Assembly: GCF_022818495.1 (NCBI RefSeq)
Contig: NZ_CP089291.1
Coordinates: 4,667,501-4,731,500, forward strand
DNA length: 64,000 nt
Origin: Fodinisporobacter ferrooxydans
Lineage (GTDB): Bacteria; Bacillota; Bacilli; Tumebacillales; MYW30-H2
Direction of reading: 5' to 3'
The notes beneath the pieces were generated by a model. That model was not told the origin of the DNA. It was given only the letters and a program-made list of their open reading frames with translations, and did not search any database. Shown piece after piece: positions 55,572-64,000 of this stretch; within the stretch, counting starts at the first letter, position 1; each line of letters starts with the position of its first letter. The position numbers and the translations under genes were made by a program.

Positions 55572-56198
55572 TTAGCTATGAATGGCTTGAAAACGCAATC
55601 CAGGCTGCGCATATCGTTCCGTTCTGACATTCGGAGTCGATACACAATTGGAGCGTAATAGAGTTAAAAATTCTTGCTCAGGGGCGCGGAATCCGTAGTC
55701 GATAATGTAGTTTCGACCCGGCTGCAAATTATGGATATACCAGTTATCCGTATGATGATGAACGGGGATCTCATTGGTATGATGTGCGTTATATCCATTG
55801 AATTCAATGTCTGTAACGTCATAAACTCTTAAAAAAACCGGTATGTCGTACCAATTCATCTGAAAAAACTGTTCTGCCCAGATCCGCCGGTCTTCTTTCA
55901 CAAACCAGTAGGCAAAAATTGTTGTAGAATCTTTGGCTACGGCAAAAATGCCAGATTTTTTGCGTTCTCTTGTCCAGTGCTCTTCGTAAATGTTCCGTTG
56001 ATGTGCCTGTTGGTTTTCTTGCTTGTAAGATATTTTGTCCTCTTCCTCTTGGATGGCTGCTGAAACATGCGGGTTTCCGTGTTTTCGTATACGATACCGA
56101 ATTTTGCCGTAACTTAACCCAGTTTCCCGGACAATATCGGAATACTTGTACCCTTGTTCGAGCATTTCCAATATTCTCTTTAGCATTGTGTCTTCCAT
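55572..56198 (-). CDS. DUF4912 protein with N-terminal helix-turn-helix-like segment
   Basis: The 208-residue protein has residues about 5-40 (ILEMLEQGYKYSDIVRETGL) that look like a helix-turn-helix. Residues about 85-195 match DUF4912: IFAVAKDSTTIFAYW, VFLRVYDVTDIEFNG, WYIHNLQPGRNYIIDYGF. DUF4912 proteins often neighbour glucan enzymes; their function is not established. ATG 56198 follows GGAGGGAGG. It lies 221 nt upstream of the GH57-GT4 gene on the same strand, suggesting a shared role in storage-glucan control (inference). Confidence 0.75.
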   Translation of the reverse strand: MEDTMLKRILEMLEQGYKYSDIVRETGLSYGKIRYRIRKHGNPHVSAAIQEEEDKISYKQENQQAHQRNIYEEHWTRERKKSGIFAVAKDSTTIFAYWFVKEDRRIWAEQFFQMNWYDIPVFLRVYDVTDIEFNGYNAHHTNEIPVHHHTDNWYIHNLQPGRNYIIDYGFRAPEQEFLTLLRSNCVSTPNVRTERYAQPGLRFQAIHS

Positions 56199-56410
56199 TG
56201 GCGTCCTCCCTCCCTTGTCTCTGATCAAAATGGCTACAAATCATTGGTATTCTGAAAAAAAGTATATATGCCAAGAAACCGTTCGCATAGCAATACTTTC
56301 CTTCAAATTTCAACATCAATAAAAAATTAAGCGTTTTCATTTTGACAGATTTGTCGAAAGATCCAGAAAAAAGAGTGGATACACGGGGAGATGTCGAAAA
56401 GTATTTTGGC

Positions 56411-56438
56411 TTGTATGTTTATAGAAGCGTGCTACAAT
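56411..56438 (+). promoter_or_regulatory. Putative sigma-A promoter with extended -10
   Basis: TTGTAT (56411-56416), 16 bp, then TGC-TACAAT (56433-56438). The start would fall near 56445, supporting ATG 56472 as the start of the next gene. Confidence 0.5.
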
Positions 56439-56471
56439 GAAGAGGAATCTTACATGCAGAAGGTGCTTACC

Positions 56472-56783
56472 ATGGAACCATATTTTCAATATAGCCAAAG
56501 ACTTCTTATTCCGCTTCCTGAGCTTGATCAAGAATGGGAAATGTATACACGATCAGAGCAAATGACGATTATCGCAGAATGGGAACGAATTCGCGCCCAA
56601 ATCCCCGTCCGCATCCGGGAATTTGAGCGTGAATTCATGGATACATTTGAGAGCCTGCATCATGCCAATGACGCACAATCGATTGCGGAGTTGAGCGAAA
56701 AAATGGCGGAATTATCGAGTATCATCAATGAACTGAACGTCTGGTACCGGCAGGAACCGCACATCTCTCACCACGAATCCTAA
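56472..56783 (+). CDS. Hypothetical protein, 103 residues
   Basis: An unrecognised acidic helical protein, rich in Glu/Arg (MTIIAEWERIRAQIPVRIRE), with no membrane segment. ATG 56472 follows AGAAGGTG by 7 nt and fits the promoter above; an ATG at 56454 would leave almost no leader. It is divergent from the DUF4912 gene and convergent with the large AAA+ gene. Confidence 0.6.
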   Translation: MEPYFQYSQRLLIPLPELDQEWEMYTRSEQMTIIAEWERIRAQIPVRIREFEREFMDTFESLHHANDAQSIAELSEKMAELSSIINELNVWYRQEPHISHHES

Positions 56784-56833
56784 AAGGCAAACCTTTCATT
56801 CCAAAGCGGCCGCTGCTCAATCCCTTTTATATA

Positions 56834-59800
56834 TCAAGTCTCCGCTCCTGGAATGGAAGGAATATCTGCAACTGTAAGTGTCAACAAGTCTTCCATCTGA
56901 TCCATCCCATGGTTTTGGATACGTGTCGCCAATGCAAGGCGCGTTTTTTCAAATACATTTTCCGCCAGACGCCCATTTCCTGACATTCCGTCAAAAGCGG
57001 CTGTACAGTTGATAAAATATTCCCAGAGCCGTTCTTCCACTTCAGATGGCATTTCGAATTTTTCTTGCGCGGCTTTTTGTTTGAATATTTCCACCAGTTC
57101 TGAAGCTTGATAGTCCGGAAATTCCAAGTGAAAACGAATCCGGCTTTTAAGACCCGGATTCACATGCAAAAGTTCTTCCATCTCTTTCTTATAGCCGGCC
57201 AGAATGACGACAAGATTGCCCCTTTGCTCATCCATTTCTTTGACCAGGACGGCAATTGCTTCTTCGCCATATTGCCTGAGTCCGCCTTTGGCGAGTGCAT
57301 ATGCTTCATCAATAAAAAGGATGCCGCCGAGCGCTTCCCGGATTTTTGCCGCTGTTTTATGAACCGTCTGCCCCACATATCCTGCAATCAGGTCTTTTGC
57401 ACTCACTTCCACAAAATGCCCTCGTTTTAGCAAACCGATCTCTTTCAGCCATTCCCCGATCAATCGGGCAACCATCGTTTTCCCGGTTCCCGGATTTCCC
57501 GTAAATGCCATATGCATCATTGGCGGCTTTGATTCGATCCCCAATTCCAGACGTTTTTGATCGAAGACCAAAAGATTTCCAATTTGCTTGAGCGTATCTT
57601 TTACTTCCTTAAGCCCCACCGTCCCTTGAATTCGCTCCCAGACGGGATTGTGGCTTGAGTTTGTCGATTCTGCAAATGTAAAATCTTCTTTTGTCAAAAC
57701 GGTATACGGATCGAACTCCTGACTGCTGTCGGCAGCCACCCGGTTCGCGTGGTTGATCACCGCTTGCTCAATCAAGTTTCGGATCATCCGCGCATTGCCA
57801 AATGTATCATCGACACGCGCCTTTTCAATCAATTCCCGCAATACGCCATCAACATTTGCATCAAGTTCATAGGAATACTGGTTCTTCGCCATCTGCTTTG
57901 CAATTTGCAGCAATTCCTCAATCGTAAAGTCGGGAAAATCCAGATAAAAAGGGATGCGATCCCGCAAACCGATATTGGAGTTGAGAAATTCCCCCATTTC
58001 CTTCTTGTACCCGGCTAAAATCACGACGAGCTGGGAGCGGTAGTCTTCCATCGCCTTTACGAGTACATGGATCAGATCATGCCCGTAATCTTTAGCCGAT
58101 TCCGCTTTATACAGCGCATGTGCTTCATCAATGAAAAGAATGCCGCCGATTGCCTGCTGAATGTATTTGGCCAGGTTGGCTTCGGAATGTCCGATATGCT
58201 GACCGATCAGTTTTTGCCGATCCACTTCCACCACATGGCCGCTTTTCAATACACCTGCCTGTTGTAACAATTTTCCCAGGAAACGGGCAGTCATCGTTTT
58301 TCCTGTGCCGGGATTGCCGGAAAAACACATGTGCAACGATGGAACCGTTTCTTTTACGGAAATCACGGATTGGCGTTTTCGCTCAAAACTGACATAGTTG
58401 ACAATCTTAGTAACCTGTTGTTTTAAGTCCGATAAACCAATCCAGTCGTTCATTTCCATTTCGATGGTCGAGGCGCGTATTCCCTCATCCTCCTGTTCCG
58501 TCGATCCATCCACATCCATTGTCCCGGATTCTATGTTTTGCTCTGTTGCCATATCAGCAGGCAGCCAAACCTGATAACAAACATTGCGATATACGATGTT
58601 AAAGGAGGCGAATCGATTGTCATAACCGGTAAACCGTATCGTAGCTGTCTCTGATGATTCCTGGAAGGGTTGTAATATCCGCAATACTTGAGCCATTTTC
58701 ATTGCATAGTCGCCGGTTGCCACGCGTTTGGACATTTTGCGTGTTCGCACAAGCTGTTCGTCAATGGCAATATCCACAATGCCCGCGTTGGAAGAAATGC
58801 GGAGAATATCACCTGGTACGTGTTCAATATGTTTGACAAAATCTTTGACCTTTCCAAATACCAATTGAATCGATTTGGCTGGTTCCCATTTTTCTGTCTG
58901 TACCATAGCTTCCATTGTTGTGCGGAACTGACTCTCATCTGCAAACGTTTCCGGATCAAAAACATCCATATCGGCAAACGGAACGGTTACGCCAGTAAGT
59001 TCAATGGTCTGCTCCGTCAGTTCCAGCCGATCTGCATCCATGCGATTCTCAAGCGCTTCGCAGAACATGATTACGTTCCGGCTTTGAATCCACCCTTTTT
59101 TCTCCTGGATGTGTCTTGGCGTACGAGCAAATGGAATCGTTGCACGCATGCCCGAACATTCGTAAACGGTCGAAAGCCTTAGACCATATTCCCCATATTG
59201 CAGATACATGGGTGTGGCCAATGGATAGGAACAATTTAATATTTGGGAAAAAATTTTCAAGGCTGTTTTGACATCTGCAACCGCAAACGTCATTCCCTGC
59301 AATTCTTGCTTTTTCAACGGGAAAAATACTTTTGTCCGTTTGTTGAATCGAATCTCAGCTTCACCGCCGACTTCGGAATCTAACATTTGCAGGCGCATGC
59401 ATTTGTCCTCATACATTTGCAAACTGACAGTCGCAGGCAGATCCATCCATCGCAAAAAACGAACAAACGGTTCTTTGGGAAATGAACCGGAAAATGAGGT
59501 ATCCGCATACACCGGGACTGTTTGGCTGAAAATGGTTGCCAACTGATCTTGTATTTCAAATGGAATCGAAGAACCTTGTGTTGTTTGCAGGAGTTGTAAA
59601 AATTCAGATGAAATCAACCATTGCCCAGATGCATAGGAACTTTTCGCAACGGAAGCGAACTGTATTTGCTCGGAACGATTCGTTTGTACGTTCCCATCTT
59701 CCGCCAATTGATATTCGACAGGTACCCGATACGACTTTCCGGCATCTAAAAATGTCAGCGTATTTGTCCGGAATTCCAACGTTATCGTATCGGAACCTTT

Positions 59801-60064
59801 GCGATTGAACGTTTCAAAGGCTTGCTGCAGTTGATGCGCATACACAACATATATAGAATCCCCGGGGATCTCGGAGGGATCAAACGAGCGGACTGGAAGA
59901 AACATTCGTAAACAACTCTGTTGTGTTGTTTGTTCCAGGATCAAGCGCATCTTGACCGGGTCCAACCGCATGCGAATGGTTTCCTGATCTGTGTATTGGT
60001 GTGATGCGGTTCCAAAATAGTGCTGCCAGTTCGTACGATCCATGCGAACACGAATCACGCCCAT
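56834..60064 (-). CDS. PCNA/sliding-clamp-like N-terminus fused to two CbbX-type AAA+ ATPase modules
   Basis: The 1076-residue protein has two CbxX/CfqX-SpoVK-type AAA+ domains in its C-terminal half. The first has Walker A GNPGTGKT at about 582, Walker B GGILFIDEAHAL at about 640 and a presumed arginine finger in GLRDRIPF. The second has GNPGTGKT at about 855, GGILFIDEAYALA at about 912 and GLKSRIRF. The first about 510 residues read like processivity-clamp repeats: IRMRLDPVKMRLIL, then IYVVYAHQLQQAFETFNRKG with DTITLEF and YRVPVEY, and a final AMKMAQVLRIL ... TATIRF ... CYQVWLPADM resembling clamp C-termini. Single gene; ATG follows AAAGGAG. The clamp assignment is by eye. Confidence 0.7.
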   Translation of the reverse strand: MGVIRVRMDRTNWQHYFGTASHQYTDQETIRMRLDPVKMRLILEQTTQQSCLRMFLPVRSFDPSEIPGDSIYVVYAHQLQQAFETFNRKGSDTITLEFRTNTLTFLDAGKSYRVPVEYQLAEDGNVQTNRSEQIQFASVAKSSYASGQWLISSEFLQLLQTTQGSSIPFEIQDQLATIFSQTVPVYADTSFSGSFPKEPFVRFLRWMDLPATVSLQMYEDKCMRLQMLDSEVGGEAEIRFNKRTKVFFPLKKQELQGMTFAVADVKTALKIFSQILNCSYPLATPMYLQYGEYGLRLSTVYECSGMRATIPFARTPRHIQEKKGWIQSRNVIMFCEALENRMDADRLELTEQTIELTGVTVPFADMDVFDPETFADESQFRTTMEAMVQTEKWEPAKSIQLVFGKVKDFVKHIEHVPGDILRISSNAGIVDIAIDEQLVRTRKMSKRVATGDYAMKMAQVLRILQPFQESSETATIRFTGYDNRFASFNIVYRNVCYQVWLPADMATEQNIESGTMDVDGSTEQEDEGIRASTIEMEMNDWIGLSDLKQQVTKIVNYVSFERKRQSVISVKETVPSLHMCFSGNPGTGKTMTARFLGKLLQQAGVLKSGHVVEVDRQKLIGQHIGHSEANLAKYIQQAIGGILFIDEAHALYKAESAKDYGHDLIHVLVKAMEDYRSQLVVILAGYKKEMGEFLNSNIGLRDRIPFYLDFPDFTIEELLQIAKQMAKNQYSYELDANVDGVLRELIEKARVDDTFGNARMIRNLIEQAVINHANRVAADSSQEFDPYTVLTKEDFTFAESTNSSHNPVWERIQGTVGLKEVKDTLKQIGNLLVFDQKRLELGIESKPPMMHMAFTGNPGTGKTMVARLIGEWLKEIGLLKRGHFVEVSAKDLIAGYVGQTVHKTAAKIREALGGILFIDEAYALAKGGLRQYGEEAIAVLVKEMDEQRGNLVVILAGYKKEMEELLHVNPGLKSRIRFHLEFPDYQASELVEIFKQKAAQEKFEMPSEVEERLWEYFINCTAAFDGMSGNGRLAENVFEKTRLALATRIQNHGMDQMEDLLTLTVADIPSIPGAET

Positions 60065-60242
60065 CGTTTTCGCTCCTTTCTCATGTTTGCCTTATTGCAT
60101 TCTATGCGAAAGAAGTCTGGGCGTAGGCTTTTCCCGAACGAAACTGCCTGTAAAATTAAAAAAAAAACCGCACGCTGTCCTTGCATCCAAAGGAACGTTT
60201 TCAAACATTGGATACACAAGGGATACGTGCAGGTTTGTTCGG

Positions 60243-60593
60243 TTAACGGTTTAGTTCATCAATCGTTTCGTCCGTAATTCCAGTCCGTATATTATAGGCC
60301 TCAAGGACAGGAGTCACAAAAATCTTTCCATCGCCCATTTGCCCGGTTTTTGCACCTTTCACAATCGCCTCAATAGTCGCTTTGACAAATTCGTCCGAAA
60401 CGACAATCTCCATTTTCAACTTGGGATGCAGATTAATTTGAAACGTCTTGCCGCGATACACGCCAGTGATATCCTTTTGCTGTCCTCTTCCTTGTACAGG
60501 CAATACGGAAAATCCGGTCACTCCAACCAACCGCAGTTCACGAATCACATCGTGCAGCTTCTCAGGACGAAAATAGGTTTCGATCTTTTTCAT
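60243..60593 (-). CDS. PII-family nitrogen regulatory protein (P-II/GlnB-like)
   Basis: The 116-residue trimeric signal protein has motifs MKKIETYFRPEKLHDV, RGQQKDITGVYRG (T-loop), NLHPKLKMEIVV and GDGKIFVTPVLEAYNIRTG (C-loop), all typical PII features for ATP/ADP and 2-oxoglutarate binding. The position of the uridylylated Tyr51 is Phe, so control by uridylylation is excluded, as expected for Bacillota. No amtB or glnA is adjacent. ATG 60593 follows GGGGG. Its partner is unknown. Confidence 0.9.
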   Translation of the reverse strand: MKKIETYFRPEKLHDVIRELRLVGVTGFSVLPVQGRGQQKDITGVYRGKTFQINLHPKLKMEIVVSDEFVKATIEAIVKGAKTGQMGDGKIFVTPVLEAYNIRTGITDETIDELNR

Positions 60594-60705
60594 AACGTTA
60601 ACCCCCAATAGCCTCAACAGGAAACAAGCTTCTTCTTTTGATTCTACATGTTTCCATCCATTTGTCTAGTTAAAAGATCGCTGCCTGCCAGATCCGCACC
60701 ATGTC

Positions 60706-62852
60706 TTATCGATGTTGGAGCCCTAATTGCGCTTTCAGTTCTTCCGCCGTAGTGACTGGGGCATGACAGGCAAAATTTTCGCACACATATGCAGTCGGCC
60801 GTCCGTCGACAGGATTTTGACCGGCAATTGCCGGAATCATCGTTGCCAGCTGCCGGCCTTGTTCATCCGAAAGTTTTGCGATTGCTACCGTCTCGGGAAG
60901 AAAGCTTTGCTGCAAAAGCGATATCATGGATTGCAGCTGATCCATTGTGCCTGCCAACACCACTTCTCTCGAAGATGACAGCGCAAATTGCAAAGCCATC
61001 AAGAAATGGGCATACCCCATCGGATAGTGTGCAACATTTCCGGCAAACGCCTGCAATTGCTTTTGTGCAGCCTCTTCCCATTCAATATTCGATGTCAAGC
61101 GGGCCAAACGCAGCAAATTCATGGCTTGGACCGAGTTGCCGCTTGGAATCGCTCCATCGTAAATCTCTTTCGGACGGGCAAAAAGTTCTTCACTGTCTAT
61201 ACCATAAAAGAAACAACCGCCATTTTCCTCATCCCAGAACAGTTCCAGCATGGAATGGGAACATTCCAATGCTTTTTGCAAATAAGACACTTTCCACGTC
61301 GCTCCATAGAGTTCCAGCGCTCCCCATGTGACAAAGGCGTAATCATCCACAAACGCCGGCACCGCCGCATCGCCGTCCCGATACCTTGCCAACAGGCGTC
61401 CTTCTGCACGCCGCAACATCTGATCGATAAATTGAAACGCTCGTTCCGCCGCCTGTGCATACGACTGATTTTGAAACACCTGTGCCGCCTTGGCAAGTGC
61501 TGCAATCATCAATCCGTTCCATGCCGTTAAAATCTTGTCGTCTTTGTGCGGATGAACACGCCTTTCCCGCACTTGAAATACGTTTGCACGCATGTTGGCC
61601 AAACGGGCATTCCACTCTCCCCTTTGCAGTCCATTCTGCTGCAAAAACTCTTCCAGATCTGTTTCAATCAAATTAGGGATGCTTGTGCCGTGTTCAAAGT
61701 TTCCATGCAGCGTGATGCCATAATAGCGGCAGAAGAGATCGCCATCTTTCTCACCAAGGATATCCAGAATCTCCTTCGGATGAAATGCATAAAACTTGCC
61801 TTCCACACCTTCGGAATCCGCGTCTTCGGCAGAATAAAAAGCTCCCTCCGGTGACGTCATGTCCCGCAATACATAGGTGAAAATATCTTCCGCCACCTGG
61901 CGATAAAACGGATCTAGCGTCGCTTGATATGTTTCTGTATACGCAATCGCCAATAATGCATTGTCGTACAACATTTTTTCAAAATGCGGCACCAGCCATT
62001 TTTCATCTGTGGAATACCGGGCAAATCCGAATCCGATGTGATCATACATCCCCCCGCGATACATGGCTTTGAGAGACCGCGTCACCATCTCCAGCGCCTT
62101 CGTTTCTCCAGTTGTTTTCCAGTAGCGCAGCAGAAAGGAATAATGATGAGGACTCGGAAATTTCGGGGCGTTGCCAAACCCGCCATATACTGTATCAAAC
62201 TGTTCCTGATACTGTTGAAACGCTTTATCTAACGTATCTTTGGACAACTCCCCGTTTTGGTACGACCCAAACCGCGGCGTCACAGCATCCACAATTTTCT
62301 GGCCCGTTGCCAATACACGCGCTCGTTCGTTCTTCCATTTATCCGCAATTTGATCAAGGATCTCCAGCAACCCCATGCGGCCATAGCGGGCAGACTTGGG
62401 AAAATACGTCCCGGCGAAAAAGGGCTGTTTATCCGGCGACATGACGATCGTCAGGGGCCATCCCCCATGCCCCGTCAGCGCCTGGCACACTTCCATATAA
62501 ATATGGTCAATATCCGGCCGCTCTTCCCGGTCGACCTTGATGGATATGAACTCTTTGTTTAAAACCGCCGCAACTTCTTCGTCTTCGAAGGACTCGCGCT
62601 CCATGACGTGACACCAGTGACATGTAAATTCTCGATATCCTCTTATTTACAATTTTATATTATTATCCACTGACCCGAAGGTCAGGAATAGCCTATCGAC
62701 AAGAAGACAGGCTTGCTTTCACGTTTAGCTTTTTGAAAGGCTGCTGGTGACCAAGGAAACCAGTCTACCGGGTTGTATGCATGTTGAAGCAAATAGGGCG
62801 ACTTTTCATTTATAAGACGGTTTGGTTTACGAGTTGTATGCTTGGATGACAA
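60706..62852 (-). pseudogene. yyaL: YyaL/DUF255 thioredoxin-domain gene interrupted by a 59-bp insertion
   Basis: The coding sequence starts at TTG 62852, 9 nt after AAGGAG, and reads [20 protein letters not shown] through FLSIGYS, the standard N-terminus of the YyaL/spermatogenesis-associated protein 20 family. At 62684 it meets a 59-bp insertion starting with TGA. Coding resumes at 62625 with TCHWCHVMERESFEDEEVA and runs to 60706. Removing the 59 bp restores GYSTCHWCHVM and a 695-residue protein, the family's normal size. The family has an N-terminal thioredoxin-like domain (CHWC) and a six-hairpin glycosidase-like domain. Without bypass or excision, only an N-terminally truncated 632-residue product from ATG 62604 is possible. 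Confidence 0.85.
62626..62684 (-). other. 59-bp insertion inside the yyaL CHWC motif
   Basis: Read on the minus strand it begins TGACC-TTCG-GGTCA, a hairpin with a cUUCGg tetraloop whose first three bases are an in-frame stop. An AT-rich middle with further stops follows, then AAGAGGATATCGAGAATTT. Its limits are exact because the flanks join to the family consensus. No second copy was seen in the window and no clear target duplication. Confidence 0.85.
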
Positions 62853-63058
62853 TTATGACAGCTCCTTTATGGTTAATGATACCAGTATACCCTAGTTGAG
62901 TTATTAATAATAAAAATTTAAAGGACAAACCAGAGACTGTATTTTAGTCCAGGATTTTTTTAAACTACAAGCCAAATAGTTTATCCAGGCTTAAATGGTA
63001 TATTCCAAATAAAAATGGTATTATTAATTTGCAAATTCCTTTTTGTGAGGTGTGCACA
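62853..63058. promoter_or_regulatory. Divergent region between yyaL and the 63059 gene
   Basis: About 206 bp, AT-rich, containing the yyaL ribosome binding site (complement of 62862-62867) and presumably both promoters. No clear -35/-10 pair or operator was picked. Confidence 0.4.
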
Positions 63059-63319
63059 GTGAAATGGGAAGAAGTTCGAAAATTATACCCCGATCGTTTT
63101 GTGAAACTACAGGTTATAAAGTCTCACATTGAAAATCAGGTTCGTTATATTGATGATATAGCAGTTATTCAAGCTTTTGATGACGACAAAGAAGCAACCA
63201 GGGAGTTGGTTCGCTCGAAGGATGACGTACTAGTGTATCATACGGGCAAAGAAAAAATCGAAATTCAAATTAAACAATTATTTGGATATAGAGGACAATA
63301 TGATAAACATCGAGTTTAG
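63059..63319 (+). CDS. Hypothetical protein, 86 residues, partner of the retropepsin-like gene
   Basis: Begins MKWEEVRKLYPDRFVKLQVI from a GTG at 63059 with GAGGTG upstream. Charged, mixed alpha/beta, no membrane segment or known motif. The following retropepsin-like gene overlaps its last 20 nt, a pairing I recall from other Bacilli, which suggests a functional unit. Function unknown. Confidence 0.65.
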   Translation: MKWEEVRKLYPDRFVKLQVIKSHIENQVRYIDDIAVIQAFDDDKEATRELVRSKDDVLVYHTGKEKIEIQIKQLFGYRGQYDKHRV

Positions 63320-63690
63320 AGATGGGCTTTTGTTCACATCAAATGGAGATTATTTTTCGAGGGAACGCTATGGCGATTGAGAATATAGTCATTGATACAG
63401 GGGCTGCGGAAACAATCCTTTCCCCTGATGCTGTTGAGGAGATTGGTATTTTTGCTGAACTTGATGACTATGTACATTCTTTTTACGGTATCGGTGGGAG
63501 CTTACATAACTTTTATTCCAAACAGGTTGACGGTGTAAATTTAGGATCAGTGAATTTCGCCAATGTTAGGCTGGATTTTGGAGTTATCGATCCATATGGC
63601 AATATTAATGGGCTTCTGGGTCTTGACATCTTGATGAAGTTAAATGCAGTCATAGACTTGAAGAATTTAAAATTATCACTTGAAATTTGA
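63300..63690 (+). pseudogene. Retropepsin-like aspartic protease with a one-base frameshift
   Basis: The catalytic signature VIDTGAAETILS and a second conserved LLGLDILMKLNAVIDL are intact, typical of small single-domain clan AA proteases that dimerise. The expected N-terminus is MINIEFRDGLLFTS from ATG 63300, followed in the next frame by MEIIFRGNAMAIENI. One extra A in the AAA at 63341-63343 shifts the frame. Translation could still start at ATG 63370 behind CGAGGG and give about 106 residues, but would lose the first strands. Sequencing error, true frameshift or slippage are all possible. Confidence 0.65.
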
Positions 63691-63830
63691 AAAGCAAAAG
63701 AATAGACCATATACGCTGCCGGCATGTTTATCATCCATTTATGCCATGTAGTCAAATACACTCATCTGCGTCGAACTTTTTAGTGAGTAAGCCGTTCCCG
63801 TATTAATAGCATGTTTACCCCTTTTTTGCA

Positions 63831-64000
63831 TCAAGACATTCTCGTGAGTAATGCGGAACTCAGGATATAATTGTACTGTTCATTCGGTCTATCTTTAGTC
63901 AACATTTCTAACTCACGTTGGCTCATGTATCGTAAGACCACCTTTGGAAAATTTAAACTTGACAATTCTATCTTAACATACCCGATAACAAAAAAGCCCA
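63831..64000 (-). CDS. Partial unknown gene at the window edge
   Basis: An open frame runs from the window end to a TGA at 63831-63833, about 56 codons, including FPKVVLRYMSQRELEMLTKD and ILSSALLTRMS at the C-terminus. The start lies outside the window. Amino-acid use looks coding. No family is recognised. The 140 bp before it (63691-63830) hold nothing I can name. Confidence 0.4.
   Translation of the reverse strand, partial: GFFVIGYVKIELSSLNFPKVVLRYMSQRELEMLTKDRPNEQYNYILSSALLTRMS

Overview
The window comes from the chromosome of an endospore-forming Bacillota bacterium. Evidence includes strong AGGAGG-type ribosome binding sites with frequent TTG/GTG starts, a SleB cortex hydrolase, a YtpB-type terpene synthase, PerR, AddAB, a c-di-AMP riboswitch and moderate-to-low GC. 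The combination of fixABCX, a separate etfBA pair, leuCD and a GH57/GT4 fusion suggests an Alicyclobacillaceae-like lineage. The species cannot be fixed from sequence alone. No rRNA, tRNA, phage or CRISPR array was seen.

Layout. (1) 1-9.2 kb: a surface-glycan locus with a nonsense-interrupted GT4, a sugar-nucleotidyltransferase, three GT2-type enzymes, a DUF1796 protein, two small beta-barrel proteins, an APS kinase, and a 680-residue GT2-sulfotransferase fusion that could use the PAPS made by that kinase. (2) 9.3-18.6 kb: fixABCX, sleB, a MurJ/SpoVB-like flippase and etfBA with an operator overlapping its promoter. (3) 18.6-29 kb: a c-di-AMP riboswitch in front of an unknown gene, then fabI, a YitJ-type methionine enzyme, a peptide deformylase with a long tail, a PAP2 membrane enzyme, citrate synthase, a truncated haemoglobin, a thioesterase and small unknown genes. 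(4) 29-40 kb: perR, ytpB with a membrane-protein relic behind it, a GNAT enzyme, bioB, a LysR regulator divergent from leuCD, a Crp-family regulator, pgi and a ManA-like protein lacking metal ligands. (5) 40-51.5 kb: the addB-addA-yhaO-yhaN DNA-processing operon. (6) 51.7-56.2 kb: glucan metabolism (GH57-GT4 fusion, nucleotidyltransferase, DUF4912). (7) 56.4-64 kb: a 1076-residue protein with a PCNA-like N-terminus joined to two CbbX-type AAA+ modules, a PII protein, a YyaL-family gene split by a 59-bp insertion, a frameshifted retropepsin-like gene and a partial gene at the edge.

The observations most worth following are the clamp-like/AAA+ fusion, the 59-bp insertion starting with UGA in a cUUCGg hairpin inside yyaL, the putative glycan-sulfation cassette, and the c-di-AMP riboswitch controlling a protein of unknown function. 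A dispersed MITE-like element is present in three sizes. Several genes are broken by a single event (nonsense, one-base frameshift, insertion), which suggests ongoing decay of accessory genes, or sequencing error for the single-base cases.
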